Under the pieces are notes generated by a model, which saw only the letters and a list, made by a program, of their open reading frames with translations, made no database searches and had not been told where the DNA came from. A DNA stretch of 64,000 nucleotides from Vicugna pacos (taxonomy: Eukaryota; Chordata; Mammalia; Artiodactyla; Camelidae), in contig NC_133005.1 in the NCBI RefSeq assembly GCF_048564905.1, positions 6,761,001 to 6,825,000 of the forward strand, read 5' to 3'. The position numbers and the translations under genes were made by a program. Shown in pieces: positions 1 to 11,330 of the stretch. Every line of letters begins with the position of its first letter. Position 1 is the first letter of the stretch.

Positions 1-572
1 GGTGACCCCAGAGAAGAACAGTAAGGAAGCAGGGAAGCGAGGCAGACAAAGACAGACTGCTAACTGAGGGTGTATTATCAAGCAAGTTATCATGATGCGC
101 AACTGAGGCTGGATCCCACTGGAGAACCCTGAAAGATGGGGTAGGACATGCTTCAGAGTTATCCCACTGGCAGGGTTTGGGACTTGGGCTGTTGATCTAC
201 CCACCTCCATCATTTACTGGTTGTAGGTTGCTCCCAGGGCCCTTTAAATTCCTGGCATGTCCAGCCTGCAGTGCACATGGGCAGAATTTGTAGGAAAAGC
301 CCTCAAAGACATGCAGGTGCTGGGAGTTGGAGATGAAGTTGGTGGGCCAAGGGGATGTGAGTGGGATCCTGACAGCATCTATTAAATTAGCCAAGGACCA
401 CAGTTATCTTTCGGCTTGTTTCACCGTTTGGAAAGAAACGAAGAAAAGAAGGCCAGTGTTCCCTCTCCTGATGTCTTGTCAAGGAACTCAGAGCAATATG
501 GGTGACCAGCTGCTAAGATTCCTCTCCCCACCCTTTACGTTGGGGGCTTGGAACCAGAATAAGAAGTCAATT
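1..572. other. No recognised feature
   Basis: No gene or repeat family is recognised with confidence. The short open frames here have no family resemblance. The composition at 100-350 is richer in G+C than the flanks and reads like an old interspersed repeat, but I cannot name it. Confidence 0.4.
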
Positions 573-1089
573 TGTAATAGGGATGAACAGATCTGACTCC
601 ACATAAGACCTGTTCCTTTGAGTTTAACCCTGTGCTCTGTTTCCTGGGCTTAGTCATGCTGGTTCTGCACCATTTATAAAAGAACAGTTGCCTAGAGCTT
701 GAAATTTACAGGATCACCTATTCACAGGACTCTGACCTTTAAGGATATTAACATTTTTCCATTCATATAAAGATAAAAAGTTGCAGAATAGAAAATAACA
801 TTTGATGGAGGTTTACAGGGACACAATGACCTGACCCACATGGACAGCTGCAAGAACAAAGCATTCTGCCACCAAGAAGTCTACAACAATCAACCACATG
901 CCCTCCCCTTTTTGGTATAGAAGGAGTCAGAATTCTGACTTGGGAAAGATGGTTCTCCAGGACATTAGTCTACCATCTTCTCATTCTGCTGGCTTTCTGA
1001 ATAAAGTCATCATCCCTTGCCTCAACATCTCACTTCCAGATTTACTGGCCTGTTGTGCAGCAAGCTGAATGAGTCTGGACTCAGTAACA
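573..1089 (+). mobile_element. Solo LTR, ERV type, copy 1
   Basis: About 517 bp, starting TG and ending CA, with an AATAAA-type polyadenylation signal near its 3' end. It aligns along its whole length with the segment at 3593-4106, same strand, differing at very roughly one base in seven. The final ACTCAGTAACA is shared by both. The DNA between the two copies holds a MIR, unique sequence and an L1, not recognisable retroviral genes, so each looks like a solo LTR. It is a fossil. The class (ERV1-like, from the terminal bases) is inferred. Confidence 0.7.
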
Positions 1090-1104
1090 AACAACCCACT
1101 CCCC

Positions 1105-1290
1105 AAACATTATCTCATTTAATCCTCTCACAGTGCCCATGTCAAGGGCATCATTAGCTTTATTTCGCAGAGAAAGAAACCAAGACAGAGTTTTTTCAAG
1201 ACTCGCTGAAGATTACAAGTGCCAGATATATCACGGTTCTCGGCTACCAATGCCCAGCTCTCAGTCTGTGCTCTCAGATAACTGGATCTA
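1105..1290 (-). repeat. MIR SINE fragment
   Basis: Old mammalian tRNA-derived SINE, read in antisense: the ATTATCTCATTTAATCCTC core is followed by the degraded stretch that corresponds to the central MIR region. It is highly diverged, as expected for this family. Confidence 0.65.
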
Positions 1291-2494
1291 GGTGTATCAT
1301 TTACCCAGTCCCCACCTGTTGGGAAAAAGTGGTTAGAGCTTACTCTGGAAAGCCCTTTGAAGGACAGTTTGTCTGGAGAACATCCAACACAATATTTCTG
1401 GTTTTATTCAGCTATTATATTTCTTTAATTTGTGGGCAGACTTTTCCAAGAGGAAAAATTATATAAAATAAAATGTTTGAAAAGCATCTCACACTGTGAT
1501 GGAGTCATTAAAAAGAAGAGTCATTAATAATGCATTGACTTTGATTATACTTTCACTCACTGGGAGCTGTCAATGGAGAATTACTATTCTCTTCTGACAA
1601 AGTCAAAGTCATGTAGGGGTCTCTAACAACACACGTGATTATTCTGGCATTGTAAAAGTGGGAAATTGTTCTCTCACGGAAAACACATTCCAAGGCTACA
1701 GGGCATCGTTAACATTCTGGAAGGGTTGTGGTCCAAGGTTGGGATGGGGTGGGGAGTAGAGAGAGAAAATGGAATCTAAAATAAATGAGAAACATCCAGC
1801 CAGTTAAGGATGGTTTCGGTGAACACCTCCCCTGCCTTCCCTTTGTCAATGCAGCAAAATTCTTTCATTAAAACATTCCAGTATGCTCCTCTATGCTGCT
1901 AAATTCTCTATTGATCTTAGTGGTCTCCTTAATTACAAAGAAAGTTGGAATGTAAATGTGGACAGCTTTTAGATCTTAGGATACATACCGTTTTCTCCTC
2001 TAAAAATACAAACCACTGTAACAAATGGATTCTGAAATTGACTCAGGTCTTCTGGGCCCAGAGCCAAAGTCCATATGTGTGGAAGGAAGAACACTCAGCA
2101 CTTATTTGGGTGAGTGTATCAACAGGCAATAACTCTCCCAGCCCGGCTCTGGGATAGAATTTACAGACTACTTAGAAGGGCGAAAAGAGACAATCTGCAA
2201 TAAACATTTGAAGTGAAGGGGAGCCCTCAATATTCAGAGGCAAGGATGAGAGCAGAATTTGTGAGTCCCTCCTCCTGTGTAAGGCGTCCAGCACTTGAAA
2301 CCACAGGATATCTGACCATGGGGCTCTCAGGGCCTCCAGGAGCGCTGGAAAATGAGGGCCAGATTTCTTACTAGGCTGAGAAAAATCTTCACTCCAACCG
2401 AGGCTCCCTTCATTCTGGTCTTGGTACTGCTGTTGTCCTCTGTAAACTTTCAGCGTTAAAGCAGCACTTTTTTTTTTTTTTAACTGAGCTCCGC
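1291..2494. other. Unique A+T-rich DNA, nothing recognised
   Basis: About 1.2 kb between the MIR and the L1 insertion. No coding exon, RNA gene or named repeat is recognised. The antisense open frame that overlaps 2172-2627 runs through the T-tract and into the L1, so it is not a gene. Confidence 0.4.
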
Positions 2495-2511
2495 AGAAAT
2501 ACACTATGCCA
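2495..2511. repeat. Target-site duplication of L1 (left copy)
   Basis: 17-bp direct repeat, identical to 2874-2890, which bounds the inverted L1 exactly and proves the two oppositely oriented halves came from one insertion. Confidence 0.92.
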
Positions 2512-2873
2512 CCCCCTGGTAACCACAAGTCTGTATTCTCTGTCCATGAGTCTATTTCTGTCCTGTATTTATGCTTTGTTTTTGTTTGTTTGTTTGTTTT
2601 TGTTTTTGTTTTTTTTTTAGATTCCACATATGAGCGAGGGGGGTAGAGGGTGGGAAGGGATAGACTGGGATTTCAAAATTGTAGAATAGATAAACAAGAT
2701 TACACTGTATAGCACAGGGAAATATACACAAAATGTTACAATAAATCACAGAGAAAAAAATGTGACAATGAGTGTGTATATGTCCATGAATGACTGAAAA
2801 ATTGTGCTGAACATTGGAATTTGACACAACATTGTAAAATGATTATAAATCAATAAAAAATGTTAAAAAAAAA
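2512..2873 (+). mobile_element. 5'-truncated, 5'-inverted young L1
   Basis: LINE-1 tail of the cetartiodactyl/camelid type. The 3' part (about 2638-2873) is sense and ends with the CAATAAAAAATGTT motif and a poly(A). The 5' part (2512 to about 2636) is the preceding L1 stretch in reverse complement; it contains the reverse of the 'TGTGGAATCTAAAA' segment. A perfect 17-bp duplication, AGAAATACACTATGCCA, flanks the whole element at 2495-2511 and 2874-2890. This is the classic twin-priming product. The intact duplication points to a fairly recent insertion. No ORF survives. Confidence 0.9.
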
Positions 2874-2890
2874 AGAAATACACTATGCCA
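2874..2890. repeat. Target-site duplication of L1 (right copy)
   Basis: Right-hand partner of the duplication at 2495-2511; it follows the element's poly(A) directly. Confidence 0.92.
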
Positions 2891-3189
2891 GCACCTCAAA
2901 TTCATTAAAATTTCATTAACATCCACTTATGGAGTTGCCTCTTATTTGCTGCATAGAATTTTCTGATAACTTTGCAGAAAGAGATAAATGAGATTTTTGT
3001 CTTTGGGATCAGAAACTACCAAATTCCTTTCCAGCTAGGTGGTTACAGCTTGTTTGGTGAGGATCCCACCCTCCAAACCCCTCCTGTGTGGGGGTGCCCT
3101 GGGCCCGTCCAGTGACGAGTTACATTAATTCTTTCAGATTGCCACGACTTTGATTAGGTAAAGGGCATGACTGTCCAGCATCTGCTCTT

Positions 3190-3592
3190 CTGTTTGTTGG
3201 TTTTTCAAATTTTAACGTGGAATATTTCCAATATATACAAAATCAAAATTTCATTTACACCTCTACCCACTTCCCTCTTGCCTGTATTCTTTGAACCAAA
3301 TGTCAGGCATTATATTATGTCACTGATATGTACCGTAAGTACATATTTCAAAATGTAAAAGACTCTTTCTTTAGTGGTAGGGGCAGGGCAGAATATAGTA
3401 CTACTGCTATACTTTAAATAATTAACGATAATTCCTCATGATCAGTAAATGCCTTGAAAGGGTTCAATTTCAAGTTCTATTATAAAATTCATATTTTTAA
3501 ACATTCTGTGAGTGTATAAAACAATATCTAAATTTGAATTTTGATTGGATATGGTTGGTAGCTCTTTTATGTTTATTTGTTCTTGACCATAA
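3190..3592. mobile_element. Old LINE (L1M/HAL1-like), left part
   Basis: Text typical of an old L1-lineage 3' region: a 'caaatgtcaggcattatatta' type segment, then 'attaacgataattcctcat', then 'tgaattttgattggatatgg'. The order continues at about 4250-4730, on the far side of the LTR at 3593-4106, so one old LINE was split by a later insertion. Subfamily and strand are not certain. Confidence 0.6.
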
Positions 3593-4106
3593 TGTAACAG
3601 GAAAGAATAAATCTGATTCCATATTAGATCTGTTCCTTCGGCTGTAACTCTGTGCTCTGTTTCCTGGCCTCAGTCATGCTGGTTCTGCACCTTTTGTAAA
3701 AAAATGTTGCCTAGAGCCTGAAATATACAGGAGAGCCTATTCTCAAGGCTCTGATCTTTAAGGGTGTTAACACTTTTTCATTCATATAAAGATAAAAGGT
3801 TGCAAGATAGAAAATAACATTTGTTTATTGGAGTTCACAGGGACACAATGACCTGACCCACATGGACAGGTGCAAGAACAAAAGATTCCAACACCAAGAG
3901 GTTTTCAACAACCAACCACACGCCCTCTCCTTTATAAAAGGAGCATGAATTCTGACTTGGGGAAGATGGTTCTCCAGGACATTAGTCTGCTATCTTCTCG
4001 GTCTGCTGGCTTACTGGATAAAATCATTTTCCCTTGCCCCAACGCCTCTTCTCCTGATTTATTGGCCTGTCCTATGGCTAGCAGAACAAGTTTAGACTCA
4101 GTAACA
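3593..4106 (+). mobile_element. Solo LTR, ERV type, copy 2
   Basis: About 514 bp, TG...CA, collinear with 573-1089 and on the same strand. It carries an A+T-rich promoter-like stretch ('cctttataaaag') and a polyadenylation-signal-like A-rich site further on, as LTRs do. It lies inside an older LINE that resumes after 4250. It is a fossil LTR with no linked retroviral genes recognised. Confidence 0.72.
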
Positions 4107-4249
4107 ATAACAAACATAGTATAATTACAGTAACAGTAAGAAATGTAATGTAATTACAGTTATGAAAACTAAACAAATACAGAAGTGTGAGGAATCACTC
4201 TGGGTAATAACCTTATAGTATCCAGCAGAATGAGCAAATGATCTTCAGA
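4107..4249. other. Unassigned spacer between LTR and LINE remainder
   Basis: A+T-rich DNA between the LTR end and the point where the split LINE resumes. It contains a short imperfect repeat of a 'taattacagt' motif. It may be part of the insertion or a further old insertion. Confidence 0.3.
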
Positions 4250-4730
4250 GGGGATGTCTTTTAAGTCTCATTTTCTGTAGATTCTCTCTCTCTCATCCAC
4301 TCTCTCTCCCTTCCTCCCTCTTCCTATTTATATGTTGAAAAAGCTGGGTCATTGGGTATGTGAATTTTCCAGTATGAATTTTGTTGGCACTGTATAATTT
4401 AACAGGTTCCTCTCTTCTCCGTATTTCCTGTAAATTGGTAGTTACATCTAGAGGACTGATCTAATTCAAGTTCATTTTTTTTAGAGGGATGAGGATGGCT
4501 GAACTACCCTATAAGAGTGTCATAGAAGAGTCACACAGTCTTGTGGCTGTGTGTGGGGGTGTGGGGTGTGCATGGATGACTCTGGCAGCCATGAGTAAAT
4601 GTTGTCTGGATCCTTTAATTATTAGAGTTGTAAAATGGTGTCCATCTCATAGTATCATTGATCTGTCACTTATTAAAGAAACACATCTATAAAGAGAAAC
4701 TTTCTTCCATCTAATCTTTGTGTACCAGGT
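4250..4730. mobile_element. Old LINE (L1M/HAL1-like), right part
   Basis: Continues 3190-3592. Recognisable stretches in order are 'tcttttaagtctcattttct', 'tttcctgtaaattggtagtt' followed by 'catctagagg', and 'agttgtaaaatggtg' with 'ctataaagagaaact' later. A pyrimidine-rich (TC)n run at 4286-4322 has grown inside it. Confidence 0.6.
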
Positions 4731-6689
4731 CCGGGACGTGTTTTTCAAAGCCCCTAAAAATACAGTCCCTTTCTATACCTATTTCAACAAACTGGAAAGG
4801 CCTGAAAGATTTTCCTTTTCTTTTCCAACTTTTGTTGTCTTGAGTAGTAGACATTCAAAAGTTATACAAAGTAATATAATAGCAGTATGATGGCTGGGGA
4901 ACTTCTCCCTGTTGCTTTAATTCTCATTCCCCTGATTACTAAAGAGACTAAGTGTTTTTCCACGTGTTTACTGGCCAGGCAGACATTTTAACTGGCTTCT
5001 GGTTCTCTGTGATTAAAGACCAAGAGTATCGGGTTCCACATGGCAAGGGAAGGAGGGAGCAGAGGTTACAGCCCATGTGCACAGCTGCAGCCCAGCTCAC
5101 CCTTGCTGCAGCCCTGTGTGAGCAATATTAGAAATGAGCGTGTGTCCCACATGGGAATACTGTTGGTTAGGCAACATGACAGCAAAACATGCTTGGAAAA
5201 CCACTAGCCTGGAGGTGCAAAGGTGAGAGTGAGACATCTCAGCCTCTGTCAGAGGAGGAGATCTGAACATCAAAGCAGCCCTGTGTTGCCTCAAGAATTA
5301 TACCTGAGAAAGTTTGCACATGTGCATGCTATGCTGAGTTCAATAAAGAATTCAGAAGAGCGAGTATGTGGCAGGAGTGATAAAGGCAGGGACAGCCTGG
5401 AGACAACTATAACTGGGGTATCACATGCCCACAAGAATCAAGCAGACAATAAAAATGGAAGCAGTGTGCCTAGCATGTTAGAGACAGAAGAGGTGGGAAT
5501 GGTGGCCACCTGGAGACTTCCCTTCCCATCAGCTTTATCAACCAATTCTCAGTGAGTGGGATTGTCTGCCCAGTATTGCCTTCTCGAAAGAAGTTGGAAA
5601 TCTAGATCTACATAGACTCCCCTGATTTTTAAAAGCAATCTTTTTTTAAAAAAAAAATCATGTCAGCCAAATAATATATCTATGGCCAAATCCAGCCTCC
5701 AGGTTGCTATCTTTGCATCAGAGGTTTGGACTCTTTCCCTGGGGACAACAGCATGTTCTTTATTCAGGGACCCAGGTGCGTGCTCCCTGTGACCCTGGCC
5801 CCACCCTAGACATGATCATACTCATTGATTAGGAAGGAGTTACTTCCATTTCATGTGCCTTCAGACACAAGGAAGATTTTTTTTGGTTGCTTTGCTTAGT
5901 TGTTTTTGGTTTTAGGATTTTTCCACATTTAGCGGAAGTATCCAAAGTGCTGGCATATAAATGGGTTGGAGCACAGAGTCCCTGTAGAGATATTTTGTCT
6001 TCAAGTAGTACACAAAGCTATAAGAAAGGCAAAATGTCATAACACTTAATTCATTCTAAGGTGTGGCAGCATTATAATGCCATACTAATTATAAATCTTG
6101 GGTACTTCTAAACACTTCTAAAACACCCAAAGCATTCCATATGAGGAATGAATTAAAACTAGGGGTAGGTGTGTTGCCTGGTGTCAAGTATCTGAAGGGC
6201 TGTCGTATCAACGTATTCTGTGTAACCCTTAAGAGTAGAATTGTGGCAAGAAGTAGCTGACAGAGAGGCCAGAGCTTGATTTTCTTGAATCCAATTTCCT
6301 TCTTGAATACAGAAACACACTACCTTGGAAGTCAGTGAGTTCCCTGTCCTTGAAGGCATTCAAGTGATGTCAACCATCACAAAGGGGCAGACAATGGTGG
6401 CATCTGCACCCCCAGCCTGTGAGATAACATGTAAGTTTCCTCCCTTCCCTGCCATTAAAGATTCTATACAGCTAAAATCCATAAAAAAGGGGAAAATATC
6501 CCATTAAAATTTTGAAAGTAGGAACTAAAACAAAAATACAGTTGGATCAAAGCATTAAATCAAGAGGAAAAATAGTAAGACAATGTAAAGTGATGCAAGG
6601 GATGCATAAAAATGTTACATAACAGCCATCACATCAGTTATTCTGTTCCATACACTGCACAGCAATGATTCAGTGTTCTACAACCACAG
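4731..6689. other. Unique DNA, no gene recognised
   Basis: Nearly 2 kb without a named feature. Open frames such as 5223-5555 show no motif, signal peptide or family text. The 44-bp segment at 5764-5807 recurs at 12022-12065 and is listed separately. Confidence 0.4.
5764..5807 (+). repeat. Short dispersed repeat, copy 1
   Basis: 44-bp stretch that contains 'ccctggccccaccct' and matches 12022-12065 at 38 of 44 positions, same strand. It is G+C-rich compared with its surroundings. It is probably a surviving piece of an old interspersed element I cannot name. Confidence 0.5.
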
Positions 6690-6800
6690 CTAATTATACA
6701 GCTAAGGGCACTGGGGTTAAGTGATTTGCCTAAGGTCATAAGACAGTTATTATTTTCAGCGGGAATTGGAGACAGAGTTTTGACTCTGAGCCACATTCCT
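6690..6800 (-). repeat. MIR SINE fragment
   Basis: Antisense MIR core: 'gggttaagtgatttgcctaa' followed by 'ggtcata' and a degraded 'gggaattggagaca' segment matching the region next to the tRNA-like head. Confidence 0.75.
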
Positions 6801-6939
6801 TTCATTTTGCACTTGAATTGCCACATACTCCGAATCAGGAGGGTAAAGAGGGCAGAAGGTTGACTTTCTGTATTAATCAAAAAACACTGCAAAGACTAAT
6901 ATTGGGTGAATGATAAAGCAACGGAGAGGCTAAGTGGAA

Positions 6940-7135
6940 CAAATATTTATTTAATATCTCTCTCCACATGGGGTCATGTGCTGGACCTTTTATATACTGT
7001 CTAATTTTATTCTCACAGTTACATGAGGTGGGTAGTAACAGCATCCCAGTTTGACAGATTAGAGAAATTAATTAGCTTGCTTATGGTCATACAATTCGAG
7101 AGGATAAGACTTGGAATTTTTCACCTGGACTATAA
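6940..7135 (-). repeat. MIR SINE fragment
   Basis: Antisense MIR. It keeps 'ttattctcacagttacatga' followed by 'ggtgggtag', then 'gttagcttgcttatggtcat'-like text (here 'attagcttgcttatggtcat') and a decayed end. Confidence 0.72.
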
Positions 7136-7140
7136 AAGTA

Positions 7141-7734
7141 GCCCAGATTATTTTAATTAAAACATGCAGACAAATCAAGAGAAAAGCTGTTTAGTTTCAG
7201 GAAAACAGGTAATTTATCCAGTGATCACAGGGAATTTTTTTTAACCTTCCTGTGATTTCCTTTACCTATTTATTACACAAAAAATAGTTTTATTTGAATC
7301 ATAACAAACTAGTTATCATTCGTAGTAATAAAACAAATACTATTTAATCCTTAGTTGTCCCACTAGGCTATTTTTTAAAATAAAGATGATCTATATGTTA
7401 TAAACACATGAAATTAGAAGTTAATTTTTGATGTATACCAGGTGTGCTATGTCTGCCACAAAAAGTTTTCCCTTTCGTGGTCATGAAACTGTCATGATTT
7501 CCTTTAAACTAACAATAATATTTCATTTCCTGTGCACCTGCAAAAGAGTCTGACAATTTTTTAAAAGTAAATTTGAATTTCTTTTTAATTTGCTTAATGT
7601 CTCATAGGCATAGAGCAAAACTGAGTTAGGAGAGGGAAAAGAATACAATTATTTTTTAAATTGGGGGTGCAATTAATAATTCTTCTTTGCCAATTTCAAA
7701 CATTGTGTCAAGCCAGTATTCCATCAATAAATAA
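7141..7734. other. A+T-rich unique DNA
   Basis: No gene or named repeat is seen. The text is mostly runs of A and T with no reading frame worth reporting. Confidence 0.4.
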
Positions 7735-7830
7735 GATCAGCTGTTCACTGTCATTCTACTGTGTGCCAGGTATTGTGCTAGGTGACTTGGGGACACGAGG
7801 ACTAATATTTTTACCCCTCATAGAAAAACA
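7735..7830 (-). repeat. MIR or similar old SINE fragment
   Basis: 'ctactgtgtgccaggtattg' followed by 'tgctaggtgacttgggga' is the widespread mammalian old-repeat text with 'tgtgccaggcactgtgctag'. The fragment is too short to separate MIR from related families. Confidence 0.5.
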
Positions 7831-7839
7831 GCAAAGGTC

Positions 7840-8080
7840 AACCAGCTGATATTCCATTAATGCCTTCACTGGAGACCTGTCATTATTTTTAATTTCTCAC
7901 ATCTCTTGGGTTTGGATGGGATTTTTTCACAATGGACTCTTTATGGAGCAACATTTAGCTTAATTTGCCTTTAAATCAGAAATCCTGGAGATGTAAATGA
8001 AAAGACTAGCTGATGGAATTTGCCAGCATTAGTGACTCTCAAGGAGCTGAATTCACAACTTAATTTGCAGTACAGCGTCC
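7840..8080. promoter_or_regulatory. Candidate conserved noncoding element
   Basis: Repeat-free A+T-rich stretch dense in TAAT/ATTA cores (for example 'gcttaatttgcctttaaatc' and 'cttattaatttggctgcc'). It has the non-simple, non-repeat composition seen in conserved developmental enhancers. This is an inference from composition only. Confidence 0.25.
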
Positions 8081-8119
8081 TCTTATTAATTTGGCTGCCT
8101 GGATGTCCTTTCTTTTTCT

Positions 8120-8340
8120 TTTCTTCTCAGCAATTGCCTCTTCAGTCTACTCCCTGGTCTTCCCAGCAGCATCCAAACCACATTGCACTTAGCCTATCAT
8201 TTCACGTCTTCATTTTACTGCAAATATATTTTATGTATCTGTCTCTCCAATTATGCTCTGTAGGGCTAGCACAGTATTTTCTTTAGCGTCTGCCCCAGCA
8301 CCTAGGAATTAAAGTGAATGACCGGTTGAATGCATGGCCG
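8120..8340 (+). repeat. L2 LINE 3' end
   Basis: Sense L2 tail: pyrimidine-rich lead, then 'ctgtagggctagcacag', 'ctgccccagcacctagga' and a closing 'aattaaagtgaatgaccg' matching the L2 end in which 'aataaatgaatgaatg' is typical. Confidence 0.6.
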
Positions 8341-9015
8341 GCTGCAAGGAGGCACTGCAATATGATTTTAGTCTCCAACCTACTCAAATCACAGTCCCTT
8401 TTTTTGCACAGTGAGGCTGGAAAAGTGAAAACTGACAATGGAGCAGATGAGACCTGGATTTTTAACGCTGGCTTGTATCTAGATGGTACTTTCTCCAATA
8501 AATGAACCTGTTGTGATTTTACTGCTTTGAGGTGTCTTTAACAGCCTTTCAATACCTTCATTTTAATGGGTCAAAGGAAGTTGTTACAATGTTTGCAATG
8601 AATGCAAATTATGGATTCATAATCCTGAGTGTCTCATAAAGAACCTCGCTAAACAGTTATTGTTACCTACACAATAGCGTCTCATGAAATCCCAATGAAT
8701 CAGCTATAAACAAAATCATTCTCACCCAAGTGTGCAGTGTGCAATTTTATGAGAAACTCAACCGGCTTTCACTCATCTCTCCCTCCACGACACCCTGCAT
8801 GACGGAAGGAAAACTAGAACATAGAAAATGAGCCTTTTAAAGACCGACATCCTGGGTAAATAACGCTTATTTCAGCTAAACAGTAAAACCTTCTAGTTTA
8901 ATTCCTTCTGTCCCCCTGGGTACTTCTTGTGGGGAGAAAATGATAGCCTCAGGCAATCAACAGCAACCACAGAGATTATCTGAAAATACATCATATATAT
9001 TTCAAAACAACACCT
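8341..9015. other. Unique DNA, no gene recognised
   Basis: No named repeat or coding exon. The (+) open frame at 8314-8505 has no recognisable domain. Confidence 0.4.
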
Positions 9016-9019
9016 TGCC

Positions 9020-9100
9020 CTCATTTTATATTTTAAAATTTACAAAGCCCTTTCATATTGGTATTATTTCATCTCATCCTCATGACTGCCCCGTGAAGCT
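9020..9100 (-). repeat. MIR SINE fragment
   Basis: 'tttacaaagccctttcatat' followed by 'tttcatctcatcctcatgac' is the antisense MIR centre. Confidence 0.55.
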
Positions 9101-9289
9101 CAGCTTTTGGCTCCTTGTTGTCAGATTACGTCCCTTGACTCTAGTTTCAAAATCTTTCACACAGTCCCCTGTGTACCCACAGGAGTGATCTTTCCTGTGC
9201 ACACACGTGATATATACTATTCACCTGCTAAATACCTCCGACTTGACAGAAAGAAAAATGATAAAATTCATTTGATCGCCACAGTGGGC

Positions 9290-9640
9290 TTCTCATGACC
9301 TACCTCCGATCACCTGTTCAGCTCCTTCACCTGCCACTTCCCTTGTTCTTCGTGATTGCTCCCTATTGGAGGGGGAAACCACTCCAGCCCTTGCGTGTAC
9401 CAGGTTCTATGCCTCCATCCTCGCTCTCTCCTTTCACTGGGCGGAAGTCAAGCACTGCTCTAAGTTGCTTCTTCAAAGGCTTCCCTGCTTATGGCACGCA
9501 AATACACAAAATCCTTTCCTTGGGAGATCGCTGACTGAGTGCTTTGTCTTATTGCATTATATGCGTTTTCCTACATGACTATTTCCCTCTAGAATTAAAA
9601 TTCCTAGAGGCTAGTCTCTTTAAAAAATACCCTTTAATCA
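9290..9640 (+). repeat. L2 LINE fragment
   Basis: Sense L2-type text: 'cacctgttcagctccttcac', 'cttcaaaggcttccctgctt', 'ctgactgagtgctttgtctt' and 'aattaaaattcctagaggct' in the expected order. The short inverted repeat at 9586-9610 lies in it. Confidence 0.5.
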
Positions 9641-9789
9641 CTACCAGCGTAGTACCTGCTATAGCACAAAGGTGGGCCTAATTTTTCCAACTCGGTGGGA
9701 AGAGAATTCTGAATCCATGACTTGACTACCGACTATCCCCCTTTTCAAGAGATTACTCTTCTTTATTTTCATGTTCATTCTCCTTAGAC

Positions 9790-10160
9790 CACGTGATTCA
9801 GCGTTAGTCCCTGGGGTGGGCAGGCACCGACTCAGGCCTGGCCCATCAAAGCACAATGTTTTCCCTTCTTACCTCCAGCGATCAGTTCTAAGATGGGCAG
9901 CTGGCCTGAGCAGAACCAACCAGAGTCTTCTCTTGGCTTTTAGTCAAAAGTATGAGAAACAGCCTGTCTCCTTCCAGGATCTCCAGCTATGAAGATCTAA
10001 GAGTCTGGAGCAGCCATCCTGCCCATCACGTGGAGAGAGCTTGCCTAAAAATTAATCCAGCACTGAGAAAGCAAAGCTGAGACGAGGAGACACTGGTGCA
10101 GATGGCCCTACTGGGGAACTCATTCTCACAAGCCGTATCAGAAGCCCTTGAAATTTCAAT
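9790..10160. repeat. Old interspersed repeat, family not named
   Basis: The text 'gcagccatcctgcccatcac' followed by 'gtggagagagcttgcctaaa' and the preceding 'gatcagttctaagatgggca' matches a widely dispersed mammalian repeat I recognise by wording but cannot name safely. The open frames at 9771-9992 are accidents of it. Confidence 0.4.
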
Positions 10161-10479
10161 TACATCAGCGAACAGAGTCCCCTTCTTCTTTTCTTAAACT
10201 ACTTTGGATTGGATTTCAGTCACTTGCAACAGAAAAGGTTTTGGTTAATACGGTGCTCATGATAAAAAATGAATAAGCAAAAGAGAAAATCAAGCCAGGT
10301 CACCCAACTCCATAAAAAGTGCCCTTCCAACCCCAAACCACCATCTCTATGTTTTATCAGAGCAAGTGGGATGAAAATATTTACAGTACAAGATTGTCCT
10401 GATCATTCATTTCCCTAAAATGAATCTCGAATGAGCTTGCTGAACATTTCAGAGTTCAAAGAAATACAGAGAAAAGAAG

Positions 10480-11330
10480 AGTAGTTTAAAGTGACAAATG
10501 CTCATAACTCCTTAATTATAAGAGCATCATTGCGTATTTTATAATGCAGCACATTAATAAGACAGAATTAATAAGAGTAGTTACTTTGATTGTTCAGAAC
10601 TTAGCCAAGAGCAAGGAACTATTTACCTGCTCCAAGAGAGAGTGAACCAGAGGAGGAAAGCAAACCAAGAGCCCTTTCTGTTCTGTAGGGCGACTTCTCA
10701 GCTCAGCTTTCTGTTTCTGCTGCAGTCCTCACTGTCTATCACTAGTGGAGACTGAATGGGAATTTATGTCCATCATAAAGTGCTGTCCAGTAGGAGTTTT
10801 ATAAGATTTATGTACATACATTAAGTCACTCTGTCCTTTGCCATGTACCTCCAATAAACCTTGTGGTTCTCCCTCATCATTTCATGCCAAATGAAAAGTG
10901 GTAATATTACCAGATTTGCAGTTAATTATCATGAAATACGACTCCTAATGATTTAACGTCTTTGTTAAGAAGCCATGGTAACATGGAGCGCAACGCTGGA
11001 AAACATCATTAAAACTCTCATTTACCCATGACATTTACATTTTGTTCACCGCCAAAAATAAAAAAAAAAGTTAATTGACAAAGCACATCTATACAATATT
11101 TATTGAGAAAAGAGCTCTCCCTGTCTTGCGGCCAGTTAGTTTAGCATATTAAACTTTTATTTATAGGATCTAACTTTTCTTTTCCTTTTTAATGACCTTG
11201 GAAGTGAGTTATGTTTCCTCCCCTTTAAATTGGATTTATGTGGAAATAATCCTCCCTTGACAAAGGAGCTCAAACTGACAAAGGAGAGTCGCTTCACATT
11301 CCACTTCCCTGACGAGCAAACACGTGGTCG
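10480..11330. promoter_or_regulatory. Candidate conserved noncoding block
   Basis: About 850 bp free of recognised transposons, rich in homeodomain-type cores ('ccttaattataagag', 'cagttaattatcatg', 'cacattaataag'). It also has a CCATGGTAAC half of an RFX-type X-box at about 10974-10983 and the direct repeat TGACAAAGGAG at about 11258-11268 and 11276-11286. A regulatory role is inferred from composition and absence of repeats, not shown. Confidence 0.3.

Noticed and set aside
573-4106. A single provirus bounded by two LTRs
   Set aside because: The interior shows MIR, L1 and old LINE text but no retroviral genes, and the second LTR is embedded in that LINE.
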